NCBI RefSeq assembly: GCF_003668635.1
Contig: NZ_RCWH01000006.1
Span: forward strand, 124,001-188,000
DNA: 64,000 nt
Origin: Planomicrobium sp. Y74
Lineage (GTDB): Bacteria > Bacillota > Bacilli > Bacillales_A > Planococcaceae
Reading direction: 5' to 3'
Position numbers and translations under genes: made by a program. This document shows, piece by piece, positions 16,800 through 25,047 of the stretch. The notes beneath the pieces are model-generated. The model ran no database searches, was not told the origin of the DNA, and saw nothing but the letters and a program-made list of their open reading frames with translations. How positions within the stretch are numbered: the first letter of the stretch is position 1; every line of letters begins with the position of its first letter.

Positions 16800-17086
16800 A
16801 AACCAAATGCGAAGAAGAGAAGAGTAGGCAGATCCCAACCTTTCACAAGAGACCCCTGGCAGCTGGAAAAGGGGAAAGGCGGACGGCTGAAACAAAGCTC
16901 TGAGCAGCGCGTCGGAACCAGTAACTGGGGGTGGCGTGACAGGAGCTCCTGTTACCGGGCAAAAGTATAAGCAGGTGCATCCTGCCGTACTTAATGAGAC
17001 TGGCATGGCGACATGCCAGTGAACTGGAGTGGCACCGCGAACCCGAACCGCCTCCAAGACGAAATGTCTTGGAGGCGGTTTTTTAT
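16800..17086 (+). promoter_or_regulatory. T-box riboswitch (tRNA-sensing leader) with intrinsic terminator
   Basis: The conserved T-box motif is present as TGGAGTGGCACCGCG at 17025-17039 (consensus AGGGTGGNACCGCG). Directly after it is a terminator, AACCGCCTCCAAGAC / GTCTTGGAGGCGGTT (17046-17080) with TTTTTT. GGAG of the T-box can pair with CTCC of the terminator, giving the antiterminator. Stem III is the perfect hairpin ACTGGCATGGCGACATGCCAGT at 17000-17021. Stem I appears to span about 16820-16905, with AGTA, CCTTTC..GAAAGG and a specifier region GAAACAAAGCTCTGAG (16889-16904). By alignment with the glyQS leader the specifier would be CAA (Gln), but AAC or ACA cannot be excluded. The gene controlled is the MFS exporter at 17119. 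Confidence 0.88.
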
Positions 17087-17118
17087 TATGCCGAATCCGG
17101 GCGGGGGAGTGGAAATGG

Positions 17119-18351
17119 ATGAAGAGGTTACATGATTGGAAAGATCCGCTGATTTTATTGGCGGCAGTCGGCATTTCGAATATCGGGGCATGGATTTACC
17201 TCATCGCCTTGAATCTCAAAGTGCTGTCGATGGCGGATAATTCGGCGTTGGCGGTGGCCGGCCTCTATATGACGGTGCCGCTCGCCGCGGTTTTCACGAA
17301 CATGTGGGCAGGCAGCCTGATTGATCGGCTGAATAAGCGCAAGCTACTGATCCTGCTAGACCTGGCACGCGCAGCGCTCATTCTGTTGCTGCCGCTGTTC
17401 GATTCACTGGCCTTCATCTACGCCGCTGTTTTTGTGCTCGGCATCGCCGGCTCCATGTTCGCGCCGACGTCGATGGCTTATGTGACCTTGCTGCTGAAAC
17501 CTGCTCAGCGTCAGCGCTTTAACGCTTTTCGGAGCCTTGTCGGTTCCGGCGCTTTTCTTCTGGGACCTGCTGTCGCCGGCACTCTGCTCGCCGTCGGAAG
17601 TGCAGATTTCGCTCTCTATACCAACGCAACGGCTTTATTTCTTGCGGCTATGCTGACCGTCATTCTGCCGAATCTCGATGGCAATAAAACCGGCAGCGAC
17701 GAAGAGCCAATAAACTTGAAACTGATTCGCAGCGATCTGATCGCGGTGCTCGCTTTCAGCCGCAGGAACCGATACATTGCAGCAGTCTATCTGACTTTCA
17801 GTGCAGTAACGGTGCTGGCGACTGCGCTCGATTCACTTGAAGCTTCTTTTTCGATTCTGGTGCTCGGCTTAAGTGAACAGCAATATGGCTTCCTTGTCAG
17901 TATCGCCGGTGCCGGAATCGCGGCCGGCTCGCTCGTCGCCGCTGTACTCGGAAATCGGCTGACAGTTTCTTTCTTGATGGGAGGGGGTGCGATTATCGTC
18001 TCAGCCGGTTATCTGATCTATGCTTTTTCAGGTGATTTTACAGGCGCCGCGATCGGATTCTTTGTCCTCGCGTTTGCATTGGCATTCGCCAATACCGGTT
18101 TCCAAACCTTCTATCAGGAAAACATTCCCGTCGCCATGATGGGCCGGATCGGCAGCATCTACGGCATGGCTGAAGCGATTTTCGTCATCCTGCTGACGCT
18201 CTGCTTTGCAGTGGCTGCCGAACTGCTGGCCATCCGACCGGTAATTATCACCGGTTCTTTGCTGATACTCGGCGTCAGCATCGGTTTATCCATTTATGTC
18301 AGCAAGGGGCAGCTTGCTGCGAATAAAATACAGAGCGAAACCGCCGTATGA
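17119..18351 (+). CDS. MFS transporter, DHA3/EntS-like efflux type, under T-box control
   Basis: 410-residue 12-helix major facilitator. MWAGSLIDRLNKRKLLILLDLARA is the MFS loop 2-3 motif. The overall pattern, with FAPTSMAYVTLLLKPAQRQRFNAFRSLVGSGAFLLGPAVAG, is that of the MFS_3/DHA3 group, which includes macrolide and siderophore exporters. ATG 17119 is chosen (GGGGGAG 8 bases upstream), 33 bases after the T-box terminator. It is a clear paralogue of the MFS gene at 61542 (shared WKDP.. N-terminus, RFN.RS and SGAF.GPA.GGT/AGT). Control by uncharged tRNA fits either import of an amino acid or export of an aminoacyl-tRNA synthetase inhibitor. Confidence 0.88.
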   Translation: MKRLHDWKDPLILLAAVGISNIGAWIYLIALNLKVLSMADNSALAVAGLYMTVPLAAVFTNMWAGSLIDRLNKRKLLILLDLARAALILLLPLFDSLAFIYAAVFVLGIAGSMFAPTSMAYVTLLLKPAQRQRFNAFRSLVGSGAFLLGPAVAGTLLAVGSADFALYTNATALFLAAMLTVILPNLDGNKTGSDEEPINLKLIRSDLIAVLAFSRRNRYIAAVYLTFSAVTVLATALDSLEASFSILVLGLSEQQYGFLVSIAGAGIAAGSLVAAVLGNRLTVSFLMGGGAIIVSAGYLIYAFSGDFTGAAIGFFVLAFALAFANTGFQTFYQENIPVAMMGRIGSIYGMAEAIFVILLTLCFAVAAELLAIRPVIITGSLLILGVSIGLSIYVSKGQLAANKIQSETAV

Positions 18352-18361
18352 TCGCAAAATT

Positions 18362-18398
18362 AAAAACAGACCCGCCATCCAGTGGCAGGTCTGTTTTC
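18362..18398. terminator. Shared terminator between convergent MFS and RpiR genes
   Basis: AAAAACAGACC and GGTCTGTTTT form the stem around a 15-base loop containing a short inner pairing. It lies exactly between two convergent genes. Confidence 0.85.
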
Positions 18399-19250
18399 CT
18401 ATAAACGTTTATGCGACATTGCTTCGCGCATATCCTGAAGCGACTGTTTGCCGGCATCGCTGCGCGCAATCATCAGGTTTGTATAAAGCGCATCGATCAA
18501 ACTTAGCTGGGCAATGCGGGAAGACAACGCTTCCGACCGGAAATCGGTTTCTTCGGAGACCGTGTACAGGCAAATATCCGATTCCTTGGTCAACGGCGAT
18601 TTCGCAAAATTCGTCAGGCAAATGATGGTGACGCCTTTGTTTTTCAGGACACGTAACACATCCAAAATATCGGTCGTCGAGCCGGAATGGGAAATGACAA
18701 TCGCGGCATCCTGTTCATTCATCTGGGATGCGGACATCACTTGGACATGGGCATCGAGATTCATGGCCACCGGCAAGCCGAGACGGATGAATTTATGGTA
18801 ACCATCCATCGCAACGCTGGCAGAGCCGCCATTGCCGAAAAATTCCACTTTGCGGGCATTCATGATGGTCGTGACGGCTTGTTCGATTGTTTCGCCGTCC
18901 ACAATCTGCAACGTCGCTTCCAGCGTTTTGATATTGGAGCGGAAAACTTTTTCAGCGACCGTTTTGACTTCGTCGCCTTCTTCAATCTGCTCGTGGATAT
19001 CTTTCAGCGGCGTCACCACTTCGGAAGCCAGGGAGATTTTAAAGGCCTGGAAACCTTTAAAGCCGATGCGCTGGCAGAAACGGAAGATGGTGGACTCCGC
19101 GATGTTTAATTCGTCTGCTATTTGGTTGATCGTCAAATGGATGATGTTGCGCGGATCATTCAATACGAAATCAGCGATTTTTTTTTCTTTGTCGCTGAAC
19201 TGCGAATAGTTGCCGCGGATGGCCGCCTGTGCAAACTTTTGTTCTTTCAT
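18399..19250 (-). CDS. MurR/RpiR-family transcriptional regulator, likely of gluconate genes
   Basis: 283 residues. N-terminal RpiR helix-turn-helix (about 1-77; TINQIADELNIAESTIFRFCQRIGFKGFQAFKISLA) and a C-terminal SIS sugar-phosphate-binding domain (VEFFGNGGSASVAMDGYHKF and AIVISHSGSTTDILDVLRVLKNKGV). Such proteins sense phosphosugars. It is divergent from the 6-phosphogluconate dehydrogenase gene with a 122-bp shared region that carries paired GGAA-type boxes, so control of gnd and gntK by 6-phosphogluconate is the natural inference. Confidence 0.9.
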   Translation of the reverse strand: MKEQKFAQAAIRGNYSQFSDKEKKIADFVLNDPRNIIHLTINQIADELNIAESTIFRFCQRIGFKGFQAFKISLASEVVTPLKDIHEQIEEGDEVKTVAEKVFRSNIKTLEATLQIVDGETIEQAVTTIMNARKVEFFGNGGSASVAMDGYHKFIRLGLPVAMNLDAHVQVMSASQMNEQDAAIVISHSGSTTDILDVLRVLKNKGVTIICLTNFAKSPLTKESDICLYTVSEETDFRSEALSSRIAQLSLIDALYTNLMIARSDAGKQSLQDMREAMSHKRL

Positions 19251-19304
19251 AAGTCAATTCCTCATTTCTGACACGTTTCGTACTGACATTATACTACACT
19301 TCCC

Positions 19305-19356
19305 TTGTGTAAGGAAAAAAATTTGATATAATAAAACCACTACGGAAAAAAATTCC
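19305..19356 (+). promoter_or_regulatory. Promoter and candidate RpiR operator of the gluconate genes
   Basis: A promoter is visible as TTGTGT (19305-19310) and TATAAT (19327-19332) with a 16-base spacer. GGAAAAAAATT occurs twice, at 19313-19323 and 19344-19354, 31 bp (three helical turns) apart and bracketing the -10 box. The second copy continues to TTCCC, giving the inverted repeat GGAA-N5-TTCC. The position over the promoter suits a repressor site. Confidence 0.6.
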
Positions 19357-19372
19357 CAAAGGGGCGATTAAA

Positions 19373-20257
19373 ATGGAAATTGGTTTGATTGGACTAGGAA
19401 AAATGGGCTTGAATTTGGCGTTGAATTTAGCGGATCACGGACATCAAGTGGTTGGGTACGATAATTTTGCAAAGTTTGAAGAGGATAGCTTCAAGCGGGT
19501 TTCTTCTATAGAAGAAATGGTAAGCAGTCTGAAAGCACCGCGCACAATCTGGCTGATGGTGCCGGCGGGCGAAATCACAGAAACAGTGATCGGCGAATTA
19601 CTGCCTTTACTCGAAAAAGGCGATACACTGATCGATGGTGGCAACTCGAATTACAAAGATACTTTGCGCCGTGCAGCAATGCTGCAGGAGCACGGAATTT
19701 ACTTCTTTGATTGCGGGACAAGCGGCGGCACAGAAGGCGCGCGCCACGGCATCTGTTCGATGATTGGCGGAGACGAAGAGAAATTCAAGGATATCGAACA
19801 GGTATTCAAAGATATCTCCGTTGAAAACGGCTACCTTTACACAGGCAAAGCCGGCAGCGGCCATTTCTTGAAAATGATCCATAACGGCATCGAATACGGT
19901 ATGATGCAGGCGATTGCGGAAGGTTTCGACATCCTCAGCAAGAGCCAGTTTGACTACAACTACGAAGAAGTGGCTGGCGTTTGGGACAACGGTTCCATCA
20001 TCAGCTCTTACTTGATGGGTCTCACACAAAACGCATTTTCTAAAGACGCTAATCTCGACGGAATCAGAGGGGTCATGAATTCATCGGGCGAAGGCCAGTG
20101 GACGGTTGAAACGGCACTCGACTTGAAAGTGCCGGCACCGGTCATCACCATGTCATTGATGATGCGTCACCGCTCACAGGAAGACGATACCTTCACCGGC
20201 AAAGTCGTCGCGGCACTGCGCAACGAATTTGGCGGACACGCAGTCGTGAAGAAATAA
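19373..20257 (+). CDS. gndA: 6-phosphogluconate dehydrogenase, decarboxylating, short NAD-type
   Basis: 294 residues, the short form (about 300 residues, like Bacillus YqeC) rather than the 470-residue NADP enzyme. It oxidises 6-phosphogluconate to ribulose-5-phosphate with CO2 release. N-terminal dinucleotide fold GLIGLGKMGLNLALNLADHG; substrate motifs DGGNSNYKDTLRR and DCGTSGGTEGARHGICSMIGG; the catalytic Lys and His lie in HFLKMIHNGIEYGMM. GGGGCGATTAAA precedes the ATG. It forms the gluconate pathway with gluconokinase downstream and the RpiR regulator divergent. A 460-bp gap filled by a nested palindrome separates it from the kinase gene. Confidence 0.93.
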   Translation: MEIGLIGLGKMGLNLALNLADHGHQVVGYDNFAKFEEDSFKRVSSIEEMVSSLKAPRTIWLMVPAGEITETVIGELLPLLEKGDTLIDGGNSNYKDTLRRAAMLQEHGIYFFDCGTSGGTEGARHGICSMIGGDEEKFKDIEQVFKDISVENGYLYTGKAGSGHFLKMIHNGIEYGMMQAIAEGFDILSKSQFDYNYEEVAGVWDNGSIISSYLMGLTQNAFSKDANLDGIRGVMNSSGEGQWTVETALDLKVPAPVITMSLMMRHRSQEDDTFTGKVVAALRNEFGGHAVVKK

Positions 20258-20327
20258 AGAATATATAAGCTGAATTAAAGTATCAGTTTAAAATTCCGCT
20301 TCGTCGCTTAGGACAGTGCAGAGATTA

Positions 20328-20560
20328 TGCTCCTGCGCACAGCTCGTCGCAAAGGAGGCGCCATCTTTGTATGGCGCACCTTAGCTCCCGCAATAAGCCG
20401 AGAAGAGCACTCGTCTTATTGCTCCGTCGGCCTTCGCCTGCTCCATAGGCGCGCCGGCGCTGAGAGAAATCTCTAGAGATATGGAGCAAAACAGCGAAGA
20501 GTTGACCGACGCTTGCGAGGGCAACTCTTTGCGACGAAGCAGCGCAGCGATGCAGGAGCA
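20328..20560. repeat. 233-bp G+C-rich nested palindromic element
   Basis: Bounded by perfect inverted repeats TGCTCCTGC (20328) and GCAGGAGCA (20552), with a second nested pair CGTCGCAAAG (20345) and CTTTGCGACG (20527). Inside lie separate hairpins: GCGCCAT/ATGGCGC (20358/20371), CAATAAG/CTTATTG (20391/20415), TGCTCCATA/TATGGAGCA (20439/20480) with the perfect palindrome ATCTCTAGAGAT (20469-20480), and AAGAGTTG/CAACTCTT (20497/20522). Composition is more G+C-rich than the flanks. No coding capacity is evident. It could be a MITE-like insertion, a structured RNA, or a REP-type element. The rest of the gnd-gntK gap (20561-20715) shows only a TATAAT at 20684-20689 before gntK. Confidence 0.75.
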
Positions 20561-20715
20561 ATGACTATGCCAAAGCTTAGGTAATGCCTTCGAAGCTGTT
20601 TTGCGGAATATCGGCTACTTGATTTATTGTCTTAACCTTTATATTTCAAAACAGTTAGACCGGCAACCCAGATTTTATTCGCGTATAATTTGAGTATCAG
20701 AAGAGGAGGGTTCCA

Positions 20716-22260
20716 ATGGCTGAACCATCACATTATCTTGGAGTGGACATCGGGACGACTTCGACCAAAGCCGTTCTGTTCAATAAAGCGGGGCAGGTCC
20801 TGGCGACGGAGACAATTTTCTATCCGTTGCACACCCCTACGCCGCTGACGGCGGAACAGGATCCGGAAGAAATTTTCCGAGCAGTTCTCGGCACAGTACG
20901 GGAAACAATCCGCAAAAGCGCCATCGATCCGGCAACGCTGAAATTGGTATCATTCAGTTCGGCGATGCACAGCCTGATTGCGGTCGGCGCAGAGGATCAA
21001 TTATTGACTGAAAGTATCACCTGGGCGGATTCGCGCGCTTCCAAACACGCCACCCGCATTAAAGAAGAAATGGACGGACATTCGATTTACCTGCGCACCG
21101 GCACGCCGATCCATGCCATGTCGCCGTTATCCAAAATCGTCTGGCTGAAAGAAGATAAGCCGGAGATTTTCAGTCAAACGGCGATGTTCGCAGACATCAA
21201 GAGCTTCGTGTTCCATAAATTATTCGGCGAATATGTCGTCGACCATTCCATCGCTTCAGCGACCGGCCTGTTCAATCTCGAGAATCTCGATTGGGACAGC
21301 GGCGCGCTTGAAGTTGCTGGAATCAGTGCCGGCCAGTTGCCGAAACCGGTGCCGACGACGCAACAGATGAGCGGGTTAGCGACTGAATATGCCGCATTCA
21401 TGGGGATTCCAAAAGACGTGCCGTTCATCATCGGCGCAAGCGACGGTGTACTCGCGAACCTTGGCGTCGGTGCCATCGACCCGGGTGTTGTTGCTGTAAC
21501 GATTGGTACGAGCGGAGCCGTGCGCACCGTTTCTCCGGTGCCGAAAACTGATCCAAAAGGGCGGACATTCTGTTACGCGCTTACCGCCGACCATTGGGTC
21601 ATCGGGGGAGCCGTCAATAACGGCGGCATCATTCTCCGTTGGCTGCGCGACGAATTTGCGGCTGCGGAAGTCGAAACGGCTAAACGCCTGTGCATCGATC
21701 CGTACGACGTGTTGACGCGCATCGCTTCAACCGTTAATCCGGGTTCGGATGGCCTGCTGTTTCATCCCTATTTGACGGGTGAACGTGCGCCGCTTTGGGA
21801 TTCCAATGCCCGCGGCTCGTTTTTCGGCCTGAGCATCCATCACGAAAAGCAGCATATGATTCGTGCCGTGCTCGAAGGCATCGTCTACAATCTGTATACT
21901 GTTCTGCTCGCGGTCGAGGAATTGACCGGCGAACCGAAATTGATCAAAGCATCCGGCGGCTTTGCCCGTTCAGAAATGTGGCGCCAGCTGATGGCCGATG
22001 TCTTCGGTCAGCCCGTCACCGTTCCCGAAAGCTTTGAAAGTTCGTGCCTCGGCGCCGTCGTTCTCGGTATGTATGCGCTCGGTGAAATCGACGACTTCAG
22101 CATCGTCGGCGACATGATCGGCCACACGCATACCCACGAACCGGACCCGGTCTGCACCGAAATCTACAAGGAACTGCTGCCGATTTTCATCCGGCTGTCA
22201 CGCCTGTTAACAGACGAATACGCAAGCATCGCCGACTTCCAGCGTAAACACCTGGGCTGA
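20716..22260 (+). CDS. gntK: Gluconokinase (FGGY family)
   Basis: 514 residues. FGGY carbohydrate kinase with two actin-like ATPase domains: N-terminal YLGVDIGTTSTKAVLFNKAG, middle FSSAMHSLIAV and DSRASKHA, ATP-site GVVAVTIGTSGAVR, and C-terminal KASGGFARSEMWRQLMADVFGQPV with SSCLGAVVLG. The pattern fits bacterial gluconokinases, which phosphorylate gluconate to 6-phosphogluconate, and the gene follows 6-phosphogluconate dehydrogenase. No gluconate permease gene is in the window. AGAGGAGGG lies 5-9 bases upstream of the start. A terminator follows. Confidence 0.92.
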   Translation: MAEPSHYLGVDIGTTSTKAVLFNKAGQVLATETIFYPLHTPTPLTAEQDPEEIFRAVLGTVRETIRKSAIDPATLKLVSFSSAMHSLIAVGAEDQLLTESITWADSRASKHATRIKEEMDGHSIYLRTGTPIHAMSPLSKIVWLKEDKPEIFSQTAMFADIKSFVFHKLFGEYVVDHSIASATGLFNLENLDWDSGALEVAGISAGQLPKPVPTTQQMSGLATEYAAFMGIPKDVPFIIGASDGVLANLGVGAIDPGVVAVTIGTSGAVRTVSPVPKTDPKGRTFCYALTADHWVIGGAVNNGGIILRWLRDEFAAAEVETAKRLCIDPYDVLTRIASTVNPGSDGLLFHPYLTGERAPLWDSNARGSFFGLSIHHEKQHMIRAVLEGIVYNLYTVLLAVEELTGEPKLIKASGGFARSEMWRQLMADVFGQPVTVPESFESSCLGAVVLGMYALGEIDDFSIVGDMIGHTHTHEPDPVCTEIYKELLPIFIRLSRLLTDEYASIADFQRKHLG

Positions 22261-22267
22261 TGCGAAT

Positions 22268-22307
22268 AAAATCCGGTGCCCCGGTTAGATGGGGTGTCGG
22301 ATTTTTT
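22268..22307 (+). terminator. Terminator after gluconokinase
   Basis: AAATCCG-GT-GCCCC paired with GGGG-TGT-CGGATTT, ending in seven T. It begins 7 bases after the stop codon. Confidence 0.85.
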
Positions 22308-22358
22308 TATGGGGCAATTTATATAGTGAAAAGTTGTATATGGATAAAAAAAGAGAGT

Positions 22359-22425
22359 GGAAGTTTTTCGCATGGCGGAAAACTTCCGGTGTTTTGGAAA
22401 CCTTCGCGGTAGCGAGGGTTTTTTC
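22359..22425 (+). terminator. Conserved stem-loop pair (copy 3)
   Basis: GGAAGTTTTTCGC-ATG-GCGGAAAACTTCC (22359-22387), then AACCTTCGC-GGTA-GCGAGGGTT with TTTTTTC (22399-22424). Same layout as the copies at 5066, 10443 and 54517. A decayed second copy of hairpin 2 (AAGCTTTTGCGATAACAAAG then GTTTTTTC) is seen at about 22664-22690. Confidence 0.75.
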
Positions 22426-22519
22426 AAACTGAGGGCTGTGGTTTTGAAAATGAAGTGGTGAACGTATAGAAAATGCTGGAAATATTTTCTTTTAATTTTT
22501 TGGAATGCGATAAAATTCT

Positions 22520-22895
22520 TAGCCAAACGAATTTGTGGGCGATTAAAAAATTTTGTGGGCGTTCCTGAGTGCTTTATGGGCGTTCCGCAGAATTCTCACC
22601 AATAAAATTAGAAACTACTAAGACTATAAAAAGTTTGGATAAAATTATTTTACTTATCACCGAAGCTTTTGCGATAACAAAGGTTTTTTCATATTGGGGA
22701 TTTTATTTTAGAAAGAAAGTAGAGTGGTTAGTTGGAAATATTTTCTTTTAATAGTTTAATAAATCTCTGGATTCCTGATATGCAGGATTTGCGAGCGATT
22801 AAAATTATTTGCGTGCGGTTAAGACCGGTTTGCGTGCGATTAAATCGAAATGCGTGCGATTAAGAGCAACTTGCGTGCATTTAGCAGAAATTCTC
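22520..22895. repeat. Phased repeat array D, duplicated (3 + 5 units)
   Basis: First part: GGGCGATTA/GGGCGTTCC cores with the GATTA/GTTCC position at 22541, 22561 and 22582. Second part: TGCGTGCGATTA cores with GATTA at 22797, 22817, 22838, 22858 and 22879 (intervals 20, 21, 20, 21). Each part is preceded by a related leader, with GGAAATATTTTCTTTTAAT at about 22480-22500 and again at about 22734-22752, and by a hairpin 2-like sequence. So the 790-bp region looks like one element duplicated in tandem. No gene lies in 22261-23055. Confidence 0.88.
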
Positions 22896-23055
22896 CTTAA
22901 TGAAACCAATATAGCTTCTTTGTAAAATAATATTGGCTAATATTTCCATGTTACCAACGCCTCCATTGTCAGAAAACAAAAATTATTAACTATAATTTAC
23001 CAGCTGAAAATGATACGATATTAGCAGAAACAGCATCGTCAAGGGGGAAGCGCGG

Positions 23056-24711
23056 ATGGAGTTTGATGTGATCGTAGTGGGTGCTGGATTGGCAGGATTG
23101 ACGGCAACAGCGGAGTTGGCGAATGCCGGCAGGAAAGTGTTATTGGTGGATCAGGAACCGGAAGCGTCTTTCGGCGGACAGGCTTGGTGGTCATTTGGGG
23201 GATTATTCCTGATCAACTCGCCTGAACAGCGGCGCATGGGAATCAAGGATTCAAAAGAGCTCGCCTGGCAGGACTGGCTGGGAGCGGCAGGCTTTGACCG
23301 AACCGGCGATGAAGATTATTGGGGATTGAAGTGGGCGAAAGCGTATGTCGATTTTGCGGCCGGTGAAAAACGGGAATGGCTTGCAAAAATGGGCGTTAAA
23401 TTTTTCCCTGTAGTCGGCTGGGCGGAGCGAGGCGGATACCTCGCGGAAGGTCACGGCAATTCGGTGCCGCGTTTCCATATCGTGTGGGGCACAGGTCCGG
23501 GAATTGTTGCGCCATTCGAACGCCGCGTCCGGGAGCACATGAAAAACGGCCTCGTCGAATATCGTCCGCGCCATCAAGTGGACGGCTTGCTGACAGAAGG
23601 CGCTGCGGTCACGGGTATCCATGGATCGATTCTGGAACCAAGCGACGCAGCAAGGGGAGAAGTGAGTTCGCGCAATAAAATCGGAGACTTTACATACAAC
23701 GCTAAAGCCGTGGTCGTCACGAGCGGCGGCATCGGCGGCAATCACGAGTTGATCCGCAAAAATTGGCCGGAGCGGCTCGGCGAAGCACCGCAGGAGATGT
23801 TATCCGGTGTGCCGGAACATGTCGACGGCCGGATGCTCGCCATTACGGAACAGGTGGGCGGCCGACTCGTTAACCGTGACCGCATGTGGCATTACACAGA
23901 AGGCATCAAAAACTGGAGCCCGGTATGGAGCCGCCACGGCATCCGCATTCTTCCGGGACCATCTTCGCTGTGGTTTGACGCGACCGGCAAACGCTTCCCG
24001 GCGCCGAATTTCCCAGGCTTCGATACGCTGGGGACACTCGAAACCATTCAAAAAACGGGCTACAGCTATTCCTGGTTTATTCTCACACAAAAAATTATCG
24101 AAAAGGAATTTGCGCTGTCCGGTTCGGAGCAGAATCCTGATTTAACCGGCAAAAGCATTCCACAGGTGCTGTCACGAGTGAAAAAAGGTGCAACGGCGCC
24201 GGTTCAGGCTTTCATGGATAAAGGCGAAGATTTTATTGTCGCGGATAATCTGCCTGACCTTGTGGCCGGTATGAATAAGCTGACCGGCGAAAATCTGCTG
24301 GATCTGAATGAAATCGAACGGCAAATCGTTGCGCGTGACCGCCAGCTGGACAATACATTTACGAAAGACCTGCAGGTGACGGCGATGCGTGGAGCCCGGA
24401 ATTACAGAGGCGACCGTTTAATCCGTGTCGCATCACCTCATAAAATATTGGATCCGAAAAACGGTCCCCTCATCGCAGTGCGCCTGAATATCGTCAGCCG
24501 CAAAACGCTCGGCGGCCTGCAGACAGACTTGTCCGCGCGCGTACTGGGTGACGCCGGCCAGCCGATTCGGGGTTTATATGCTGCAGGAGAAGTCGCCGGT
24601 TTTGGCGGCGGCGGTGTACACGGCTACCGTTCGCTTGAAGGAACTTTCCTCGGCGGCTGCCTGTTTTCCGGCAGAGTGGCTGGACGGGCAGCGGGTGAAT
24701 ACAGCCGTTAA
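23056..24711 (+). CDS. FAD-binding dehydrogenase (flavoprotein of the fumarate reductase/KstD group)
   Basis: 551-residue flavoprotein. N-terminal FAD dinucleotide motif VVGAGLAGLTATAELANAGRKVLLVD, then FGGQAWWSFGGLFL, a central AVVVTSGGIGGNHELIRKNWP, and the C-terminal FAD cap GLYAAGEVAGFGGGGVHGYRSLEGTFLGG. This matches FAD_binding_2 dehydrogenases annotated only as 'FAD-binding dehydrogenase' in Bacillales, related to ketosteroid dehydrogenase and fumarate reductase flavoproteins. No signal peptide, so cytosolic. AAGGGGGAAG lies 6-10 bases upstream of the start. The substrate is unknown; it could share a transcript with the small membrane proteins that follow after 39 bases. Confidence 0.85.
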   Translation: MEFDVIVVGAGLAGLTATAELANAGRKVLLVDQEPEASFGGQAWWSFGGLFLINSPEQRRMGIKDSKELAWQDWLGAAGFDRTGDEDYWGLKWAKAYVDFAAGEKREWLAKMGVKFFPVVGWAERGGYLAEGHGNSVPRFHIVWGTGPGIVAPFERRVREHMKNGLVEYRPRHQVDGLLTEGAAVTGIHGSILEPSDAARGEVSSRNKIGDFTYNAKAVVVTSGGIGGNHELIRKNWPERLGEAPQEMLSGVPEHVDGRMLAITEQVGGRLVNRDRMWHYTEGIKNWSPVWSRHGIRILPGPSSLWFDATGKRFPAPNFPGFDTLGTLETIQKTGYSYSWFILTQKIIEKEFALSGSEQNPDLTGKSIPQVLSRVKKGATAPVQAFMDKGEDFIVADNLPDLVAGMNKLTGENLLDLNEIERQIVARDRQLDNTFTKDLQVTAMRGARNYRGDRLIRVASPHKILDPKNGPLIAVRLNIVSRKTLGGLQTDLSARVLGDAGQPIRGLYAAGEVAGFGGGGVHGYRSLEGTFLGGCLFSGRVAGRAAGEYSR

Positions 24712-24750
24712 AACTAAGAACATTCATAAACTCGATGGAAGGATGGTTGG

Positions 24751-25047
24751 GTGAATAAAAATTATCTTACTTTTACTTATGCAGTTTCAGGGATCAGCAC
24801 CATTATCGGCTTGCTGATGATTCTTAATAGCGGATCTAGGGGACAGTCCGTTGCGGCTGCTGAGTTGACTCGCCAATTTAACAGCATGGATACAGCTCAG
24901 TATAATATGATTTACGAAGCCGGCATCAACCAATTTCTAGTCCTGGGAGGAATTCTTTTAGGCCTCGGCTTGCTGATGGTTTGCTTGCTGTCGTTTGTGT
25001 TATTGCTCAGATCCAAGCCGGAAGTTGAGGAAGAATTGAATGTTTGA
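24751..25047 (+). CDS. Small membrane protein with two helices
   Basis: 98 residues, GTG start. Hydrophobic segments at about 8-27 and 61-85, with a polar loop between and an acidic tail. I recognise no family. It overlaps the next gene by 8 bases, so the three small membrane proteins from here form a translationally coupled group. Confidence 0.6.
   Translation: MNKNYLTFTYAVSGISTIIGLLMILNSGSRGQSVAAAELTRQFNSMDTAQYNMIYEAGINQFLVLGGILLGLGLLMVCLLSFVLLLRSKPEVEEELNV

Noticed and set aside
16679..16903. Short coding frame upstream of the MFS gene
   Set aside because: It covers stem I of the T-box leader, has no ribosome binding site and no family resemblance.
20325..20561. Small protein gene in the gndA-gntK gap (minus strand)
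   Set aside because: The open frame is a by-product of the G+C-rich nested palindromes.
22785..22895. CRISPR array
   Set aside because: Conserved cores are only 7-12 bases and fillers about 8-10 bases; true CRISPR repeats and spacers are each about 25-40 bases. No cas genes are present.
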